A stretch of DNA of 64,000 bases from Microbacterium sp. zg-Y625 (GCF_030246925.1 NZ_CP126740.1:1860001-1924000); one strand, 5' to 3'; shown: positions 46,755 to 56,474, counted from the first letter of the stretch. Notes: a model not told the origin generated them from the sequence alone. Program-made: numbers and translations.

Positions 46755-47673
46755 AGCGGATCCTCGGGTCGAGCAGGCCGTACAACAGGTCGATGACCAG
46801 GTTGACCAGCACGTAGACGATGACGAACACGGTCACGAACGACACCACGGTCGGACCCTCCTGACGGCGGACCGCCTCGAAGAGCACGTTGCCGACGCCC
46901 GGCACGTTGAAGATGCCCTCGGTGACGGTCGCGCCGACGAGCAGCACGCCGAAGTTGGTGGCGGTGTTGGTGATGACGGGGATGAGCGAGTTGCGCAGCA
47001 CATGCACGGGGATGACGCGACGACGCGGCAGCCCCTTGCTGTAGGCCGTCCGCACCCAGTCCTGGTTGAGCGTGTCGATGACCGAGGCGCGGGTCAGGCG
47101 CATGCTGGTGGCGTAGAGGCTGAGCCCCAGCACGAGGGCGGGCAGCCAGAGATCCATCCAGTCGTTCTGCACCCCGACGGTCGGTCGGAACCAGCCGAGC
47201 TGGATGGCCAGGAAGTACTGCGCGAGGAACGCGAGGACGAACACCGGCACGGCCACGAAGACGAGTGCGACGACGAGCGAGGCGTTGTCGAAGAACTTGC
47301 CCTTGCGCAGGCCCGAGATGGTGCCGATCACGATGGCGAGGACGAGCTCGATTCCGATGGCCATCAGCGCGAGGCGGATCGTCACCGGGAAGGTGCGCGC
47401 AAGCACTTCGCTCACCGGCTGGCCCGAGAAGCTGACGCCGAAGTCGCCCTGGAAGACGCCGACGATGTAGTAGAAGTACTGCACGATGAACGGGTCGTCG
47501 AGGTGGTAATCCTCGCGGATCTGCGCCAGCAGCGCCGGGTTCGGCGTGCGGTCGCCGAACAGGGCCAGGATCGGGTCGCCCGGCATGGCGAACACCATGA
47601 AATAGATGAGCAGGGTGGCCCCGAAGAAGACGGGGATCACCTGCAGCACACGTCTGAGGATGTAACCGAGCAC
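46744..47673 (-). CDS. Peptide ABC transporter permease, DppB type (operon B)
   Basis: 309 aa, normal length for the family. VLGYILRRVLQVIPVFFGAT with GDPILALFGDRTPNPALLAQ is the conserved N-terminus, and DWVRTAYSKGLPRRRVIPVH is the EAA loop. The GTG at 47673 is chosen because GGGAGAG stands upstream and the protein then begins in the standard way; the in-frame extension upstream has no family similarity. It lies 165 bases after the binding-protein gene, with a stem-loop between, and overlaps the next permease gene by 11 bases. Confidence 0.92.
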   Translation of the reverse strand: MLGYILRRVLQVIPVFFGATLLIYFMVFAMPGDPILALFGDRTPNPALLAQIREDYHLDDPFIVQYFYYIVGVFQGDFGVSFSGQPVSEVLARTFPVTIRLALMAIGIELVLAIVIGTISGLRKGKFFDNASLVVALVFVAVPVFVLAFLAQYFLAIQLGWFRPTVGVQNDWMDLWLPALVLGLSLYATSMRLTRASVIDTLNQDWVRTAYSKGLPRRRVIPVHVLRNSLIPVITNTATNFGVLLVGATVTEGIFNVPGVGNVLFEAVRRQEGPTVVSFVTVFVIVYVLVNLVIDLLYGLLDPRIRYAK

Positions 47674-47789
47674 GTACGCTCTCCCTCTTGGGTCGGGGAA
47701 CCTCGGCGCCGAACGACTCGGCGGGGGCTCCCACGCGGCGAGGCCGCCGTCATCTCGGGTAGCGCGGCGACGGCCGGGGAAACAGCCCA

Positions 47790-47819
47790 CGAGGCGGTGA
47801 CGAGTTCGTCACCGCCTCG
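47790..47819 (-). terminator. Stem-loop between binding-protein and permease genes (operon B)
   Basis: Perfect 14-base arms (CGAGGCGGTGACGA and complement) with a two-base loop, 19 bases after the binding-protein stop. Same position and probable purpose as the stem-loop in operon A. Confidence 0.8.
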
Positions 47820-47838
47820 CGGGTGAGATCACTTAAGG

Positions 47839-49467
47839 CTACTCGGCCTTGGTGATCAGGTGGTGCAGCGGAACCGAGTTCCAGCCGAACTCGACGTTCT
47901 CCACCGTGGGGGCGAAGCCGCCGGTCACGTTGGCGTACCACAGCGGGACGGCCGGAAGGTCCTGCAGCAGGACGCTCTGAGCCTCGGAGAAGAGCGCGTT
48001 GGCCTCCTCCGTGTCCGTCGCCGAGATGCCCTCGGCCAGCAGCGAGTCGAACTCGGCGCTGGAGTAGTCACCGTCGTTCGAGCCGGCGTTCGTGGCGTAC
48101 AGCGGTCCCAGGAAGTTGTACAGACCCGGGTAGTCGGCCTGCCAGCCGGTGCGGAAGGCGGTGGTGATCGTGTCGTTGTTCACCAGCTCGCGCAGCTCCG
48201 CGAACGTGGGGTACGGAGCGCCCGACGCGTCGATGCCGAGCGTGTTCTTGATCGAGTTCGACACCGCGTCGACCCACTGGTCGTGTCCGCCGTCGGCGTT
48301 GTACGCGATCTGGAAGGTGCCCTCCCACGGCGAGATGGCGTCGGCCTCGGCCCACAGCTCGGCTGCGCGCTCGGGGTTGTACTCCAGCACCTCAGCGCCC
48401 TCGAGCGAGTCCGACCAGCCGTCGATGACGGGCGAGGTGTAGTCGCTGGCGGGGGTGCGGGTGCCCTGGAAGATCGTCTCGGTGATCTCCTCGCGGTTGA
48501 TGGCCATCGACAGCGCCTGGCGACGCAGCTGGCCCTCCTCGCCGCTGAAGTGCGCGAGACGCTCGGGGATCGTGAAGGACTGGAAGACGGCGGCGGGCTG
48601 GTTGACCGCGCCCTCGCCGAGGTCCGACTCGAAGCTGGCCAGCGACGTCGGCGGGATCGCGTCGATCACGTCGACCTCGCCACCGAGCAGGTCGGCGTAC
48701 GCGGCATCCTGCGAGGAGTAGAACGTGATCGAGAGGCCGCCGTTCTGGGCCTGACGCACGCCCTCGTACTCCTCGTTCTTGACGAGGTCGATCTTGACGT
48801 CGTGCTGCCACGCGTCCTCGCCGTCGAGCATGTACGGGCCGTTGCCGATCGGGTTCTCACCGAACGCTTCCATGTCGTCGAAGGCGACCTCGGGAAGCGG
48901 GTAGTAGGCGGAGTAGCCCAGGCGAAGCGCGAAGTCGGATGCCGGCTTGTTGAGCGCGATGGTGAACGTGTAGTCGTCCACCATCTCGAGACCGGTCAGC
49001 TCGGAGTCCTCGTCGTAGCTGAAGCCCTCGATGTCCTCGAAGAAGTAGCTGTTGTAGTGGCCGTTGGAGGCCAGGGCGCCGTAGTTCCACGCGTCGATGA
49101 AGTTGTCGGCCGTGACTTCTTCGCCGTCGGTGAAGAACTGGCCTTCCTTGATCTTGACCGTCAGGTTCTGCGGGTCGTCGACCGTGATCTCTTCGGCCAT
49201 GTCGTTGACGGCGGTGCCGTCGGCCTCGTACGACACGAGACCGGCGAAGATGGCGTCGAGGATCTTGCCGCCGCCCACCTCGTTGGTCATCGTGGGGATG
49301 AGCGGGTTCTCGGGCTCGGTGCCGTTCGTGGTGATGATCGCGGCCGTGGCGGTGCCGTCGCCGGTCTCCTCGGGCGCGTCCCCGCCGCCACTGGCGCAAC
49401 CGGCGAGGGCAAGGGAGCCCACCGTCAGCAGTGCCAGGCCGGCGAAGGCAGTCTTGTTGCGCTTCAC
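47839..49467 (-). CDS. Peptide ABC transporter substrate-binding lipoprotein, family 5 (operon B)
   Basis: 542 aa. Signal peptide VKRNKTAFAGLALLTVGSLA with lipobox LAGC (Cys24), then a GGGDAPEETGDG linker. SBP_bac_5 features include LTVKIKEGQFFTDGEEVTAD (the FTDGEEVTADNF hallmark), IGNGPYMLDGEDAWQHDV and QALSMAINREEITETIFQGT. AGGAGG precedes the GTG at good spacing. It feeds the operon B permeases; the ligand is probably an oligopeptide but is not determined. The sequence differs clearly from the operon A protein, so the duplication, if any, is old. Confidence 0.92.
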   Translation of the reverse strand: MKRNKTAFAGLALLTVGSLALAGCASGGGDAPEETGDGTATAAIITTNGTEPENPLIPTMTNEVGGGKILDAIFAGLVSYEADGTAVNDMAEEITVDDPQNLTVKIKEGQFFTDGEEVTADNFIDAWNYGALASNGHYNSYFFEDIEGFSYDEDSELTGLEMVDDYTFTIALNKPASDFALRLGYSAYYPLPEVAFDDMEAFGENPIGNGPYMLDGEDAWQHDVKIDLVKNEEYEGVRQAQNGGLSITFYSSQDAAYADLLGGEVDVIDAIPPTSLASFESDLGEGAVNQPAAVFQSFTIPERLAHFSGEEGQLRRQALSMAINREEITETIFQGTRTPASDYTSPVIDGWSDSLEGAEVLEYNPERAAELWAEADAISPWEGTFQIAYNADGGHDQWVDAVSNSIKNTLGIDASGAPYPTFAELRELVNNDTITTAFRTGWQADYPGLYNFLGPLYATNAGSNDGDYSSAEFDSLLAEGISATDTEEANALFSEAQSVLLQDLPAVPLWYANVTGGFAPTVENVEFGWNSVPLHHLITKAE

Positions 49468-49617
49468 GTTTCCTCCTGTGCGGGATTTTTGTCTGCCACC
49501 GGCACGCGGTGCGTGGGCTGGCACACGGATGAGGTAACGATAGGCACCCCTGCATCCCTGATCAAAACGTCGACGGAAAGCGTTACATGCTCTTTACTCA
49601 ACCGCCGGTCGGTGTGG
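49468..49617 (-). promoter_or_regulatory. Upstream region of operon B and of the CPBP gene
   Basis: 150 bases between divergent genes. It includes a comparatively AT-rich stretch (around 49555-49600, with TTGATCA-like and TAACG elements) that should hold the operon B promoter. I cannot place its hexamers with confidence. Confidence 0.35.
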
Positions 49618-49623
49618 CAATCT
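49618..49623 (+). promoter_or_regulatory. -10 element CAATCT of the CPBP protease gene
   Basis: CAATCT is six bases before the GTG at 49630, the same leaderless spacing as elsewhere in the window. Confidence 0.4.
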
Positions 49624-49629
49624 GACAAG

Positions 49630-50430
49630 GTGACCGCTCCCAGCCCGTCGGCACCCGGCGCGTCCCCCACATCGCACGCGCGACTGTGGTGGGAGGTCGC
49701 GATCGTGCTGTCGATCACGCTCGGGCAATCGGCCCTCTACTCCGTGCTGACCCTGGTGCGGCGCCTGCTCTCGCCCACACCCCTGGGGCAGCAGCAGACG
49801 CAGCTGAATCCGTCGCGCGATGCGGCGGCGGCGTGGGATGCGCTCTACCAGCTGCTCGACATCTTCTTCGACCTGGCCCTCGTGGCACTGGTGGTCTACC
49901 TGCTCTGGGAACCGGGGACGAACGCCCTCCGCCGCATCGGACTCGACGTCACCCGGTTCGGCGGCGACCTGGCACGCGGGGTGCTGGTCACGGCGGTGAT
50001 CGGCATCCCGGGGCTCGCGCTCTACGCCGTCGGCCGCGTGCTCGGGTTCTCGGTGGCCGTCGTGGCATCGCCCCTGGATGCCGCGTGGTGGACGGTGCCG
50101 ATCCTGCTGTTCGCGGCTGTGCGCGCGGCGCTGCTCGAGGAAGTCATCATGCTGGGGTGGCTGTACGACCGGCTGCGCCGCCTCGGCTGGGGTTGGTGGC
50201 CGATCATCGTGTCGTCGGCCGTTCTGCGCGGGGCCTACCACGCCTACCAGGGCGTCGGCGGGATGGTCGGCAACTTCGTGATGGGCATCGTCTTCGGCTG
50301 GTGCTACCGCCGGTGGGGCCGGGTGATGCCGCTGGTCGTGGCCCACACGATCCTCGATGTGGTGTCGTTCGTCGGATACCCCCTGGCCGCCGCGCTCTGG
50401 CCCGCGGTCTTCGCCCCGCCGGCATCCTGA
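49630..50430 (+). CDS. CPBP family intramembrane glutamic endopeptidase
   Basis: 266 aa with about seven or eight membrane segments. The CPBP/CAAX (Abi) motifs are present: LLEEVIMLGWLYDRLRRL (motif 1, EE then R, about 168-185), LRGAYHAYQGVGGMVGNF (motif 2 His) and PLVVAHTILDVVSFVGY (motif 3 His). Relatives process prenylated proteins in eukaryotes and act in bacteriocin maturation or immunity in bacteria; no bacteriocin gene is nearby. Note the sequence LYDRLRRL instead of the commoner FRG after EE. The GTG start follows a -10-like hexamer. The repeat-bracketed gene begins 254 bases later. Confidence 0.86.
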   Translation: MTAPSPSAPGASPTSHARLWWEVAIVLSITLGQSALYSVLTLVRRLLSPTPLGQQQTQLNPSRDAAAAWDALYQLLDIFFDLALVALVVYLLWEPGTNALRRIGLDVTRFGGDLARGVLVTAVIGIPGLALYAVGRVLGFSVAVVASPLDAAWWTVPILLFAAVRAALLEEVIMLGWLYDRLRRLGWGWWPIIVSSAVLRGAYHAYQGVGGMVGNFVMGIVFGWCYRRWGRVMPLVVAHTILDVVSFVGYPLAAALWPAVFAPPAS

Positions 50431-50684
50431 GGTCGCCGCCGCCGTTCCCCGCCCCGCCCCGCCCCGCTGCGCTGCGCCCCGCTGAGACGAATACCGACGG
50501 ACGAGACGGCGGGTGCCACCCAGGGTCTCGGCCATCCACATTCGTCTCACCGCTCGGGAGGGTCGTGCGACGGAGCCGGGAGCGGGTTCCGGCGACGACT
50601 GCACAGGCGGCGAACCGCGGCGACCGTGCACCGATCGAGGGGTTCGGGACCCGCCGGGGAGCGGGATGCGGGCAGGGTGGGCGG
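50431..50684. other. Intergenic region with GC-rich simple repeat and repeat copy 1
   Basis: 254 bases with no gene I can support. It begins with a simple CCCGC-type tandem run (about 50446-50470), continues with a full 67-bp palindromic repeat (50483-50549), and then about 135 bases in which the promoter of the AbiEi-like gene should lie, though no hexamer is obvious. Confidence 0.6.
50483..50549. repeat. 67-bp imperfect palindromic repeat, copy 1
   Basis: Ends are the perfect 10-base inverted repeat TGAGACGAAT / ATTCGTCTCA; inside are CGAGAC / GTCTCG arms and a GGGTG-CCACCC centre. Copy 2 lies 1.2 kb away with the same length, about 55 of 67 bases identical. It could fold as a long hairpin in DNA or RNA. 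No target-site duplication or transposase is seen. Confidence 0.85.
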
Positions 50685-51689
50685 ATGCCGCTCGCTCTCG
50701 CCGGCCTTCCGCCGACTCCGGTGCCACTATCGCGGACCGCCGACGTCCCCCATCCCGAACGTGCGCTCGCCCGCGGCGAGCTCGTGCGCGTCCGACAGGG
50801 TGTGTATGCGCCGACCGAACTGTGGCGGTCGCTTGCTCCGTGGGACAGGTACCTCGCCCGCGTCCACGCCGTCGCGCTCATGTATCCGAACGCGGTTTTC
50901 AGTCACGACTCCGCCGCAGCGCTGCTGGGGCTGCCCGTGTTCGGCGACCCGGTGGTCGTCCACGTTCTGGAGGACCCGCTCGGTCGCTCGCGACTGGTCG
51001 GCGGCATCCGGGTCCACACCCACAGCGGCGACCGCGAGATCCTCGAGATCGGCGGGCTGCTCGCCACCGGCATCCGGGACACGGCTGTGGATATGGCGCG
51101 GTCGCGGCATCGGGCGGTCGGTCTCTCGATAGCGGATGCCGCATTGCGCGCCGACCCGTCGCTCGACGCTGCCGCGCTGCAGGCGTGCAATGAGCGGCGC
51201 CTCAGCAAGCGCGGTCGCGCCATTGCGCGCTGGCCACTGGCGCGCGCGAACCGGCTGGCGGAGTCGGCACTCGAAAGCGTCAGCCGCGCCGTTACGGAAT
51301 GGCTCGGGTTTCCCGAGCCCGTGCTGCAGGTGCGCTTCCCCACGACCGACGGCGGTCACGATCGCAGCGATCTGGTCTGGGAGCAGGCCTCGGTTGCCGG
51401 CGAATGCGACGGCGGGCTGAAATATGACGGACGCTTCGGCCAGGCCGAGGTCGTCCAGGCCCGGCAGCGCGAGCGGGATGCGCGGCTGCGTCGCCATGTG
51501 CGGGCGGTCGTCCACTGGGGCTGGCGGGACGCGGTGCTCGCAACGTCGCTGCGCGGCATCCTCACCGGCGCTGGCCTTCACCCCGTCGCGCGCGAGGACG
51601 CCTCCGCGCTGTTCTCACTACGCCGGGCCCTCGCCCCGGTGCCCCCGCCGACCGGTGAGACGACTACCGACGCCCCCACCCACCGGTGA
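50685..51689 (+). CDS. AbiEi-like winged-helix / DUF559-like protein (orphan)
   Basis: 334 aa. The N-terminus (about 15-60) resembles the AbiEi antitoxin winged helix: RALARGELVRVRQGVYAPTE followed by HAVALMYPNAVFSHDSAAAL. The C-terminal part contains GECDGGLKYDGRFGQAEVV (about 239-257) and HVRAVVHWGWRDAV, similar to the PD-(D/E)xK-related DUF559 fold. Similar proteins are common in Microbacteriaceae and are annotated as type IV toxin-antitoxin antitoxin-domain proteins; no AbiEii toxin gene is adjacent here. The last 12 residues (GETTTDAPTHR) and the TGA stop come from half and full copies of the flanking palindromic repeat. Confidence 0.78.
   Translation: MPLALAGLPPTPVPLSRTADVPHPERALARGELVRVRQGVYAPTELWRSLAPWDRYLARVHAVALMYPNAVFSHDSAAALLGLPVFGDPVVVHVLEDPLGRSRLVGGIRVHTHSGDREILEIGGLLATGIRDTAVDMARSRHRAVGLSIADAALRADPSLDAAALQACNERRLSKRGRAIARWPLARANRLAESALESVSRAVTEWLGFPEPVLQVRFPTTDGGHDRSDLVWEQASVAGECDGGLKYDGRFGQAEVVQARQRERDARLRRHVRAVVHWGWRDAVLATSLRGILTGAGLHPVAREDASALFSLRRALAPVPPPTGETTTDAPTHR
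51655..51672. repeat. Half copy of the palindromic repeat inside the AbiEi-like gene
   Basis: TGAGACGACTACCGACG matches the left arm of copy 1 except for one inserted or changed base near position 9. It is translated as part of the C-terminus. Confidence 0.6.
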
Positions 51690-51753
51690 GACGAATGCCG
51701 GCGGCCGAGACCGCGGGTGATACCCACTGTCTCGGCCGTCAGTATTCGTCTCA
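51687..51753. repeat. 67-bp imperfect palindromic repeat, copy 2
   Basis: Same length, termini and internal arms as copy 1; here the inner stem GCCGAGAC / GTCTCGGC with GGGT / ACCC centre is better. Its first three bases are the stop codon of the AbiEi-like gene. It lies between convergent genes, so it may also act as a bidirectional terminator. Confidence 0.85.
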
Positions 51754-51836
51754 GCGACGGGCGCGTCAGCGACGCACGACCGCGACGGCGACCGCGACCG
51801 GGGCAGGGGCACCACCCAGCCCCGGCCGGCGACACC

Positions 51837-54701
51837 CTACGCGAAGGCCTCGGGGGGTGGGCAGGCGCACACGAGGTTGCGGTCGCCGTACGCGTTGTCG
51901 ATGCGCCGCACCGGCGGCCAGTACTTCGTGCGCACCTGCGACGGCACGGGATACACCGCGGTCTCACGCGAGTACGGGTGCACCCAGTCCCCCGCGACGA
52001 CCGACTGCGCGGTGTGCGGCGCGTTCACGAGCGGATTGTCGGATGCCGGCCACTCCCCCGCCGCGACCGCGTGCGCCTCCGCGTGGATCGCGACCATCGC
52101 CTCGATGAACCGCTCGATCTCGGCGAGGTCCTCGGACTCGGTCGGCTCCACCATCAGCGTCCCCGCGACCGGGAACGACATCGTCGGAGCGTGGAAGCCG
52201 TAGTCGATCAGCCGCTTGGCGACATCGTCGACGGTGATGCCGGTGGCCTCCCGCAGCGGACGCAGGTCGAGGATGCACTCGTGGGCGACGAGCCCGCCCT
52301 CGCCCGCGTAGAGCACCGGGTAGTGCTCGCGCAGCCGCGCCGCGATGTAGTTCGCCGCCAGCACCGCGGCGCCGGTGGCCTCCCGCAGACCTTCGGCGCC
52401 CATCATCCGCACATACGCCCACGAGATCGGCAGGATCGAGGCCGACCCGTACGGCGCCGCAGAGACCGGCCCGCCGTCGAAGACGAAGCCGCCGGCGTGG
52501 TCGGCGCGCTGCGACAGCGGGTGCGACGGCAGGTACGGCGCGAGGTGCGCCTTGGCGGCCACGGGGCCCACCCCCGGCCCGCCGCCGCCGTGCGGGATGG
52601 CGAAGGTCTTGTGCAGGTTCAGGTGCGACACGTCGCCGCCGAGGTCGCCGAAGCGGGCGAAGCCGAGCAGCGCGTTGAGGTTCGCACCGTCGACGTACAC
52701 CTGGCCGCCCGCGTCATGCACGGCCTGGGTGATCTCCCGCACGTCGTGCTCGTAGACCCCGTGCGTCGAAGGGTAGGTGATCATGAGCGCCGCGAGCCGG
52801 TCGGCGTGCGCGGCGATCTTCGCGCGCAGGTCGTCGAGGTCGACGTTGCCGGCCTCGTCGCACGCGACCACGACGACGGACATGCCCGCGAGCACCGCCG
52901 ACGCCGCGTTGGTGCCGTGCGCCGACGACGGGATGAGGCACACGGTGCGATCGGTCTCGCCGTTCGCACGGTGGTACCCGCGGATCGCGAGAAGGCCCGC
53001 GAGCTCTCCCTGCGAGCCGGCGTTGGGCTGCAGGGACACCGCGTCGTACCCGGTGACCTCTGCCAGCCACGACTCCAGCTGCTCGATCATGGCGAGGTAT
53101 CCGGCGACATCGTCGGCGGGCGCGAACGGGTGCACCTTCGCGAACTCCGGCCACGACACCGCCGCCATCTCGGTCGCGGCATTGAGCTTCATCGTGCAGG
53201 AGCCGAGCGGAATCATGCCGCGGTCGAGCGCGTAATCCCGGTCGGCGAGCTGCTTGAGGTAGCGCATCATCGCCGTCTCCGAGTGGTGACTCGTGAAGAC
53301 GGGGTGGGTGAGGTACTCGTCCTCACGCCGCAGCACGTCCGCGACGGCCGCCAGCGGCTGGGCGTCGGCGAACGACAGCTCCGCCCCGGGCTCCCCGACG
53401 GCGCCGAACGCCCACGCGACCGCGGCGAGGTCGGCCGCCGTGGTCGTCTCGTCCACCGATACCCCGACCGATGCGTCATCGGCCCAGAAGAGCTGGTAGC
53501 CGCGGCTGCGCGCACGCTCGATCACCCGTGCGGCATCTCCCGGCACGAACACCCGCAGCGTGTCGAACACCGCGTCGGATGCCAGCGTCAGCCCGTAGCC
53601 GCGCAGCTCCTGCGCGAGCGCCTCGGCCTTCTGCGCCACGGTGGTCGCGATGCGGCGAAGGCCCTCGGGGCCGTGATACACGGCGTACATGGATGCCATG
53701 ACCGCCAGCAGCACCTGCGCGGTGCAGATGTTCGAGGTCGCCTTCTCGCGGCGGATGTGCTGTTCGCGCGTCTGCAGGGCGAGCCGATAGGCCGGGTGCC
53801 CCGCGGCATCCTGCGAGACGCCGACCAGACGCCCCGGCAGCTGACGCTCGAGACCCGAGCGCACCGCCATGTAGCCGGCGTGCGGCCCACCGAAGCCCAT
53901 CGGCACGCCGAAGCGCTGCGTCGTGCCCACGGCGATGTCGGCCCCGAGCGAGCCCGGCGAGCGCAGCAGCGTCAGTGCCAGCAGGTCGGCTGCCATGACG
54001 ACGAGCCCGCCCTCGGCCTGCACGGCGGCGATCGCCTCGCTGGGATCCCACACCCGCCCCGTCGCGCCGGGGTACTGGATGAACGCGCCGAAAGCCGCAC
54101 CCGGCACGCCCCCGGCGTAGTCGGTCTCGACGACCTCGATGCCCAGGGCCTCGGCCCGGTGGCGCAGCAGCGCCTTGGTCTGCGGGAACGCGTCGGCGTC
54201 GACGAGGAACACGTTCGACGCACCCTTCGACGCCCGCCGCGCCACCAGCATGCCCTCGACGACCGCGGTGGCCTCGTCGAGCATCGACGCGTTGGCCGTC
54301 GCGAGCCCGGTGAGGTCGGTCACCATCGTCTGGAAGTTGATGAGCGCTTCCAGCCGGCCCTGCGAGATCTCCGGCTGGTACGGCGTGTACGCGGTGTACC
54401 ACGAGGGGTTCTCGAAGACGTTCCGCTGGATGACCGCGGGGGTGTGCGTGTCGTAGTAGCCCAGGCCGATCATGGCCTTCGCCGGGCGGTTGGATGCCGC
54501 GAGCTCGCGCAGCTCCGAGAGCGCGTCGTGCTCGGTGGCCGCCGGCGGGATGTCGCTCGTCGCACGCGGCTGCACCTGGATCGACGCCGGTACGGCGCGC
54601 TCGAGCAGGGCGTCGACGCTGTCGTAGCCGAGCACGTCGAGCATCCGGCGCGCGGCGGCGGCATCGGTCCCGATGTGGCGGGCGGCGAAGGCGCCGGTCA
54701 T
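51837..54701 (-). CDS. gcvP: Glycine dehydrogenase (aminomethyl-transferring), P-protein
   Basis: 954 aa single-chain P-protein that decarboxylates glycine with PLP and passes aminomethyl to lipoyl-GcvH. The PLP Lys lies in [18 protein letters not shown] (near residue 695), and the conserved Gly-rich loop follows. The N-terminal half ([39 protein letters not shown]) and [19 protein letters not shown] match the fused alpha-beta form. The ATG shares ATGA with gcvH. Last gene of the riboswitch-controlled gcvT-gcvH-gcvP operon; convergent with the AbiEi-like gene over 147 bases containing repeat copy 2. Confidence 0.96.
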   Translation of the reverse strand: MTGAFAARHIGTDAAAARRMLDVLGYDSVDALLERAVPASIQVQPRATSDIPPAATEHDALSELRELAASNRPAKAMIGLGYYDTHTPAVIQRNVFENPSWYTAYTPYQPEISQGRLEALINFQTMVTDLTGLATANASMLDEATAVVEGMLVARRASKGASNVFLVDADAFPQTKALLRHRAEALGIEVVETDYAGGVPGAAFGAFIQYPGATGRVWDPSEAIAAVQAEGGLVVMAADLLALTLLRSPGSLGADIAVGTTQRFGVPMGFGGPHAGYMAVRSGLERQLPGRLVGVSQDAAGHPAYRLALQTREQHIRREKATSNICTAQVLLAVMASMYAVYHGPEGLRRIATTVAQKAEALAQELRGYGLTLASDAVFDTLRVFVPGDAARVIERARSRGYQLFWADDASVGVSVDETTTAADLAAVAWAFGAVGEPGAELSFADAQPLAAVADVLRREDEYLTHPVFTSHHSETAMMRYLKQLADRDYALDRGMIPLGSCTMKLNAATEMAAVSWPEFAKVHPFAPADDVAGYLAMIEQLESWLAEVTGYDAVSLQPNAGSQGELAGLLAIRGYHRANGETDRTVCLIPSSAHGTNAASAVLAGMSVVVVACDEAGNVDLDDLRAKIAAHADRLAALMITYPSTHGVYEHDVREITQAVHDAGGQVYVDGANLNALLGFARFGDLGGDVSHLNLHKTFAIPHGGGGPGVGPVAAKAHLAPYLPSHPLSQRADHAGGFVFDGGPVSAAPYGSASILPISWAYVRMMGAEGLREATGAAVLAANYIAARLREHYPVLYAGEGGLVAHECILDLRPLREATGITVDDVAKRLIDYGFHAPTMSFPVAGTLMVEPTESEDLAEIERFIEAMVAIHAEAHAVAAGEWPASDNPLVNAPHTAQSVVAGDWVHPYSRETAVYPVPSQVRTKYWPPVRRIDNAYGDRNLVCACPPPEAFA

Positions 54702-55081
54702 ACGTCGCCGCCGGTGAGAGCGACATAGCCGGCGCGGTCGAGCGTGTCGCCCAGCGACGCCCCGTCGATGCGCAGCTTGATCAGCCACCCGGCGCCGAAC
54801 GCGTCCGCGTTGACGACCGAGGGGTCGGCCACGACGTCGTCGTTGACCTCCAGCACCTCGCCCGAAGCCGGGGCGTACAGCTCGCCGACGGATTTCGTGG
54901 ATTCGATCTCGCCGCACACCTGCCCGGCGGTGACCGTGGAGCCGGGGCTCGGCAGCTCGACGAAGACGACGTCGCCCAGCTGCTGCGCGGCGTAGTCGGT
55001 GATGCCGATCGTCGCGACGTCGCCGTCGACGGCGATCCACTCGTGCTCGGCGGTGTAGTGGAGGGTGGTGAGGTCGGCCAT
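54698..55081 (-). CDS. gcvH: Glycine cleavage system H protein
   Basis: 127 aa lipoyl carrier. [20 protein letters not shown] is the family start, and the lipoylated Lys is in [16 protein letters not shown] (ESTKS, about residue 63). [21 protein letters not shown] follows. It shuttles the aminomethyl group between P and T proteins. It begins 23 bases after gcvT and overlaps gcvP by four bases. A stretch of GGGAGCAC precedes the ATG. Confidence 0.96.
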   Translation of the reverse strand: MADLTTLHYTAEHEWIAVDGDVATIGITDYAAQQLGDVVFVELPSPGSTVTAGQVCGEIESTKSVGELYAPASGEVLEVNDDVVADPSVVNADAFGAGWLIKLRIDGASLGDTLDRAGYVALTGGDV

Positions 55082-55104
55082 GATGTGCTCCCGGGTTTCG
55101 GTGG

Positions 55105-56235
55105 TCAGTGTGCGCGCCGGTAGAACGGCAGCGCGGTGACGGTCACGGGCAGGCGGGTGCCGCGCACGTCGATGGTCAGGGTGGTGCCCGGCTCGGCTGC
55201 GGGCGGGGCGACGTAGGCCATCGCTATCGGATGGCCGAGGGTCGGGCTGAGCGCGCCGCTGGTGATCTCGCCGACGCGCCGGTCACCGTCGAAGACCTCG
55301 TATCCGGCGCGTCCCGCGCGTCGACCCTCGCCGATGAGGCCCACCAGCACCGGGGCGTCGCCCGCGACGACCGCGCCGAGCCCGGATCGGCCGACGAAGT
55401 CCTGCTTGTCGGCGGCGACGACGCGGCCGAGGCCGGCCTGGGCGGGCACGACGTCGAGGGAGAGCTCGTGGCCGTACAGCGGCATGCCCGCCTCGAGCCG
55501 CAGCGTGTCGCGCGCGGCGAGGCCCGCCGGCACCAGACCGTGCGGCGACCCCGCCGCGAGCAGGCCGTCCCACAGGTCGCCGGCGGCCTCTGCCGGCACG
55601 AGCAGCTCGAAGCCGTCCTCGCCGGTGTACCCGGTGCGCGCGACCAGCAGCGGCCACTGCCCGAACCGCCCCTGCGCCGCGGCGTAGTAAGGCAGATCCG
55701 TCAGCGGCCGGTCGAGGTCGGCGATGTCGTCGAGTGCTTCGAGGATGCCGCGGGCCGCCGGGCCCTGCACGGCGATGAGGGCGAAGGCATCCGAGACGTC
55801 CGCGACGCTCACATCGCGGACGGCATCCGCGCCGCGGAAATCCGCCACGCGCTCGGTGAGCGCCCCGGCCACCGCCTCGCGATTGCCCGCGTTGGCGATG
55901 ACGAGGTAGCGGTGCTCGCCCAGTCGGTAGACGATCACGTCGTCGACGATGCCGCCGGATTCGGCGAGCACGAGCGAGTACTTCGCCTTGCCCACCGCCA
56001 TGGCGGAGACACGGCCGGCGAGGGCGTAATCGAGAAAGACGTCGGCATCGGCGCCTTCGACGGCGAACTCCGCCATGTGCGAGATGTCGAACAGGCCCGC
56101 GGCCCGGCGCACCGCATGGTGCTCCGCGAGGTCCGACGAGTACCGCACCGGCATCATCCACCCGCCGAAGTCGGTGAAGGCGGCGCCGAGTGCCTCGTGG
56201 CGGTCGCGAAGCGGGGTATAGCGGGGTCCGGTCAT
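55105..56235 (-). CDS. gcvT: Aminomethyltransferase (glycine cleavage T protein)
   Basis: 376 aa tetrahydrofolate-dependent enzyme. Recognisable regions are [72 protein letters not shown] and [16 protein letters not shown]. These contact tetrahydrofolate and the H protein; the Asp in the DISHM/DVIVY regions are the usual catalytic residues. It releases ammonia and makes 5,10-methylene-THF. First gene of the operon; its leader holds the glycine riboswitch, so expression should rise with glycine. Confidence 0.95.
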   Translation of the reverse strand: MTGPRYTPLRDRHEALGAAFTDFGGWMMPVRYSSDLAEHHAVRRAAGLFDISHMAEFAVEGADADVFLDYALAGRVSAMAVGKAKYSLVLAESGGIVDDVIVYRLGEHRYLVIANAGNREAVAGALTERVADFRGADAVRDVSVADVSDAFALIAVQGPAARGILEALDDIADLDRPLTDLPYYAAAQGRFGQWPLLVARTGYTGEDGFELLVPAEAAGDLWDGLLAAGSPHGLVPAGLAARDTLRLEAGMPLYGHELSLDVVPAQAGLGRVVAADKQDFVGRSGLGAVVAGDAPVLVGLIGEGRRAGRAGYEVFDGDRRVGEITSGALSPTLGHPIAMAYVAPPAAEPGTTLTIDVRGTRLPVTVTALPFYRRAH

Positions 56236-56284
56236 GAGTTCTCCCGATCTCGTACGGGCAGACGCCGGGGACCGACGGCTGTGA

Positions 56285-56474
56285 ACTCCCCCTCTGTCAT
56301 GGGCCTGAGAGCTTCACGCCGGCCCGCGGGCGGGAGGGGCGCTTTCACCGTCGGCGGATACGCGCGCGGCGCGCATCGCTTTTCAGAGTGGCCGAACCCG
56401 CGCGGTACGCGTACCTGAGAGATTGGCGGGGAGGCTTGCTCCTTCGGTGCCCGGTGACCGGGGCTCTCCCGCGA
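56285..56474 (-). ncRNA. Glycine riboswitch (tandem aptamers) upstream of gcvT
   Basis: Reading leftward, aptamer 1 has GGGAGAG, CACCGAAGGAGCAA, AATCTCTCAGG and a closing CACTCTGAAAAG (about 56381-56474). Aptamer 2 follows (about 56285-56349) with GGTGAAAGCG, a GC-rich hairpin, GAAGCTCTCAGG and GACAGAGGGGG. These are the conserved cores of the gcvT RNA element. It lies 50 bases before gcvT and fills most of the 349-base gap after the LacI gene. Actinobacterial examples usually switch the gcv operon on when glycine is bound. Confidence 0.9.

Noticed and set aside
50446..50475. CCCGC tandem run as a possible CRISPR or satellite array
   Set aside because: The unit is five bases with few copies and no spacers; ordinary simple-sequence slippage in GC-rich DNA is enough.
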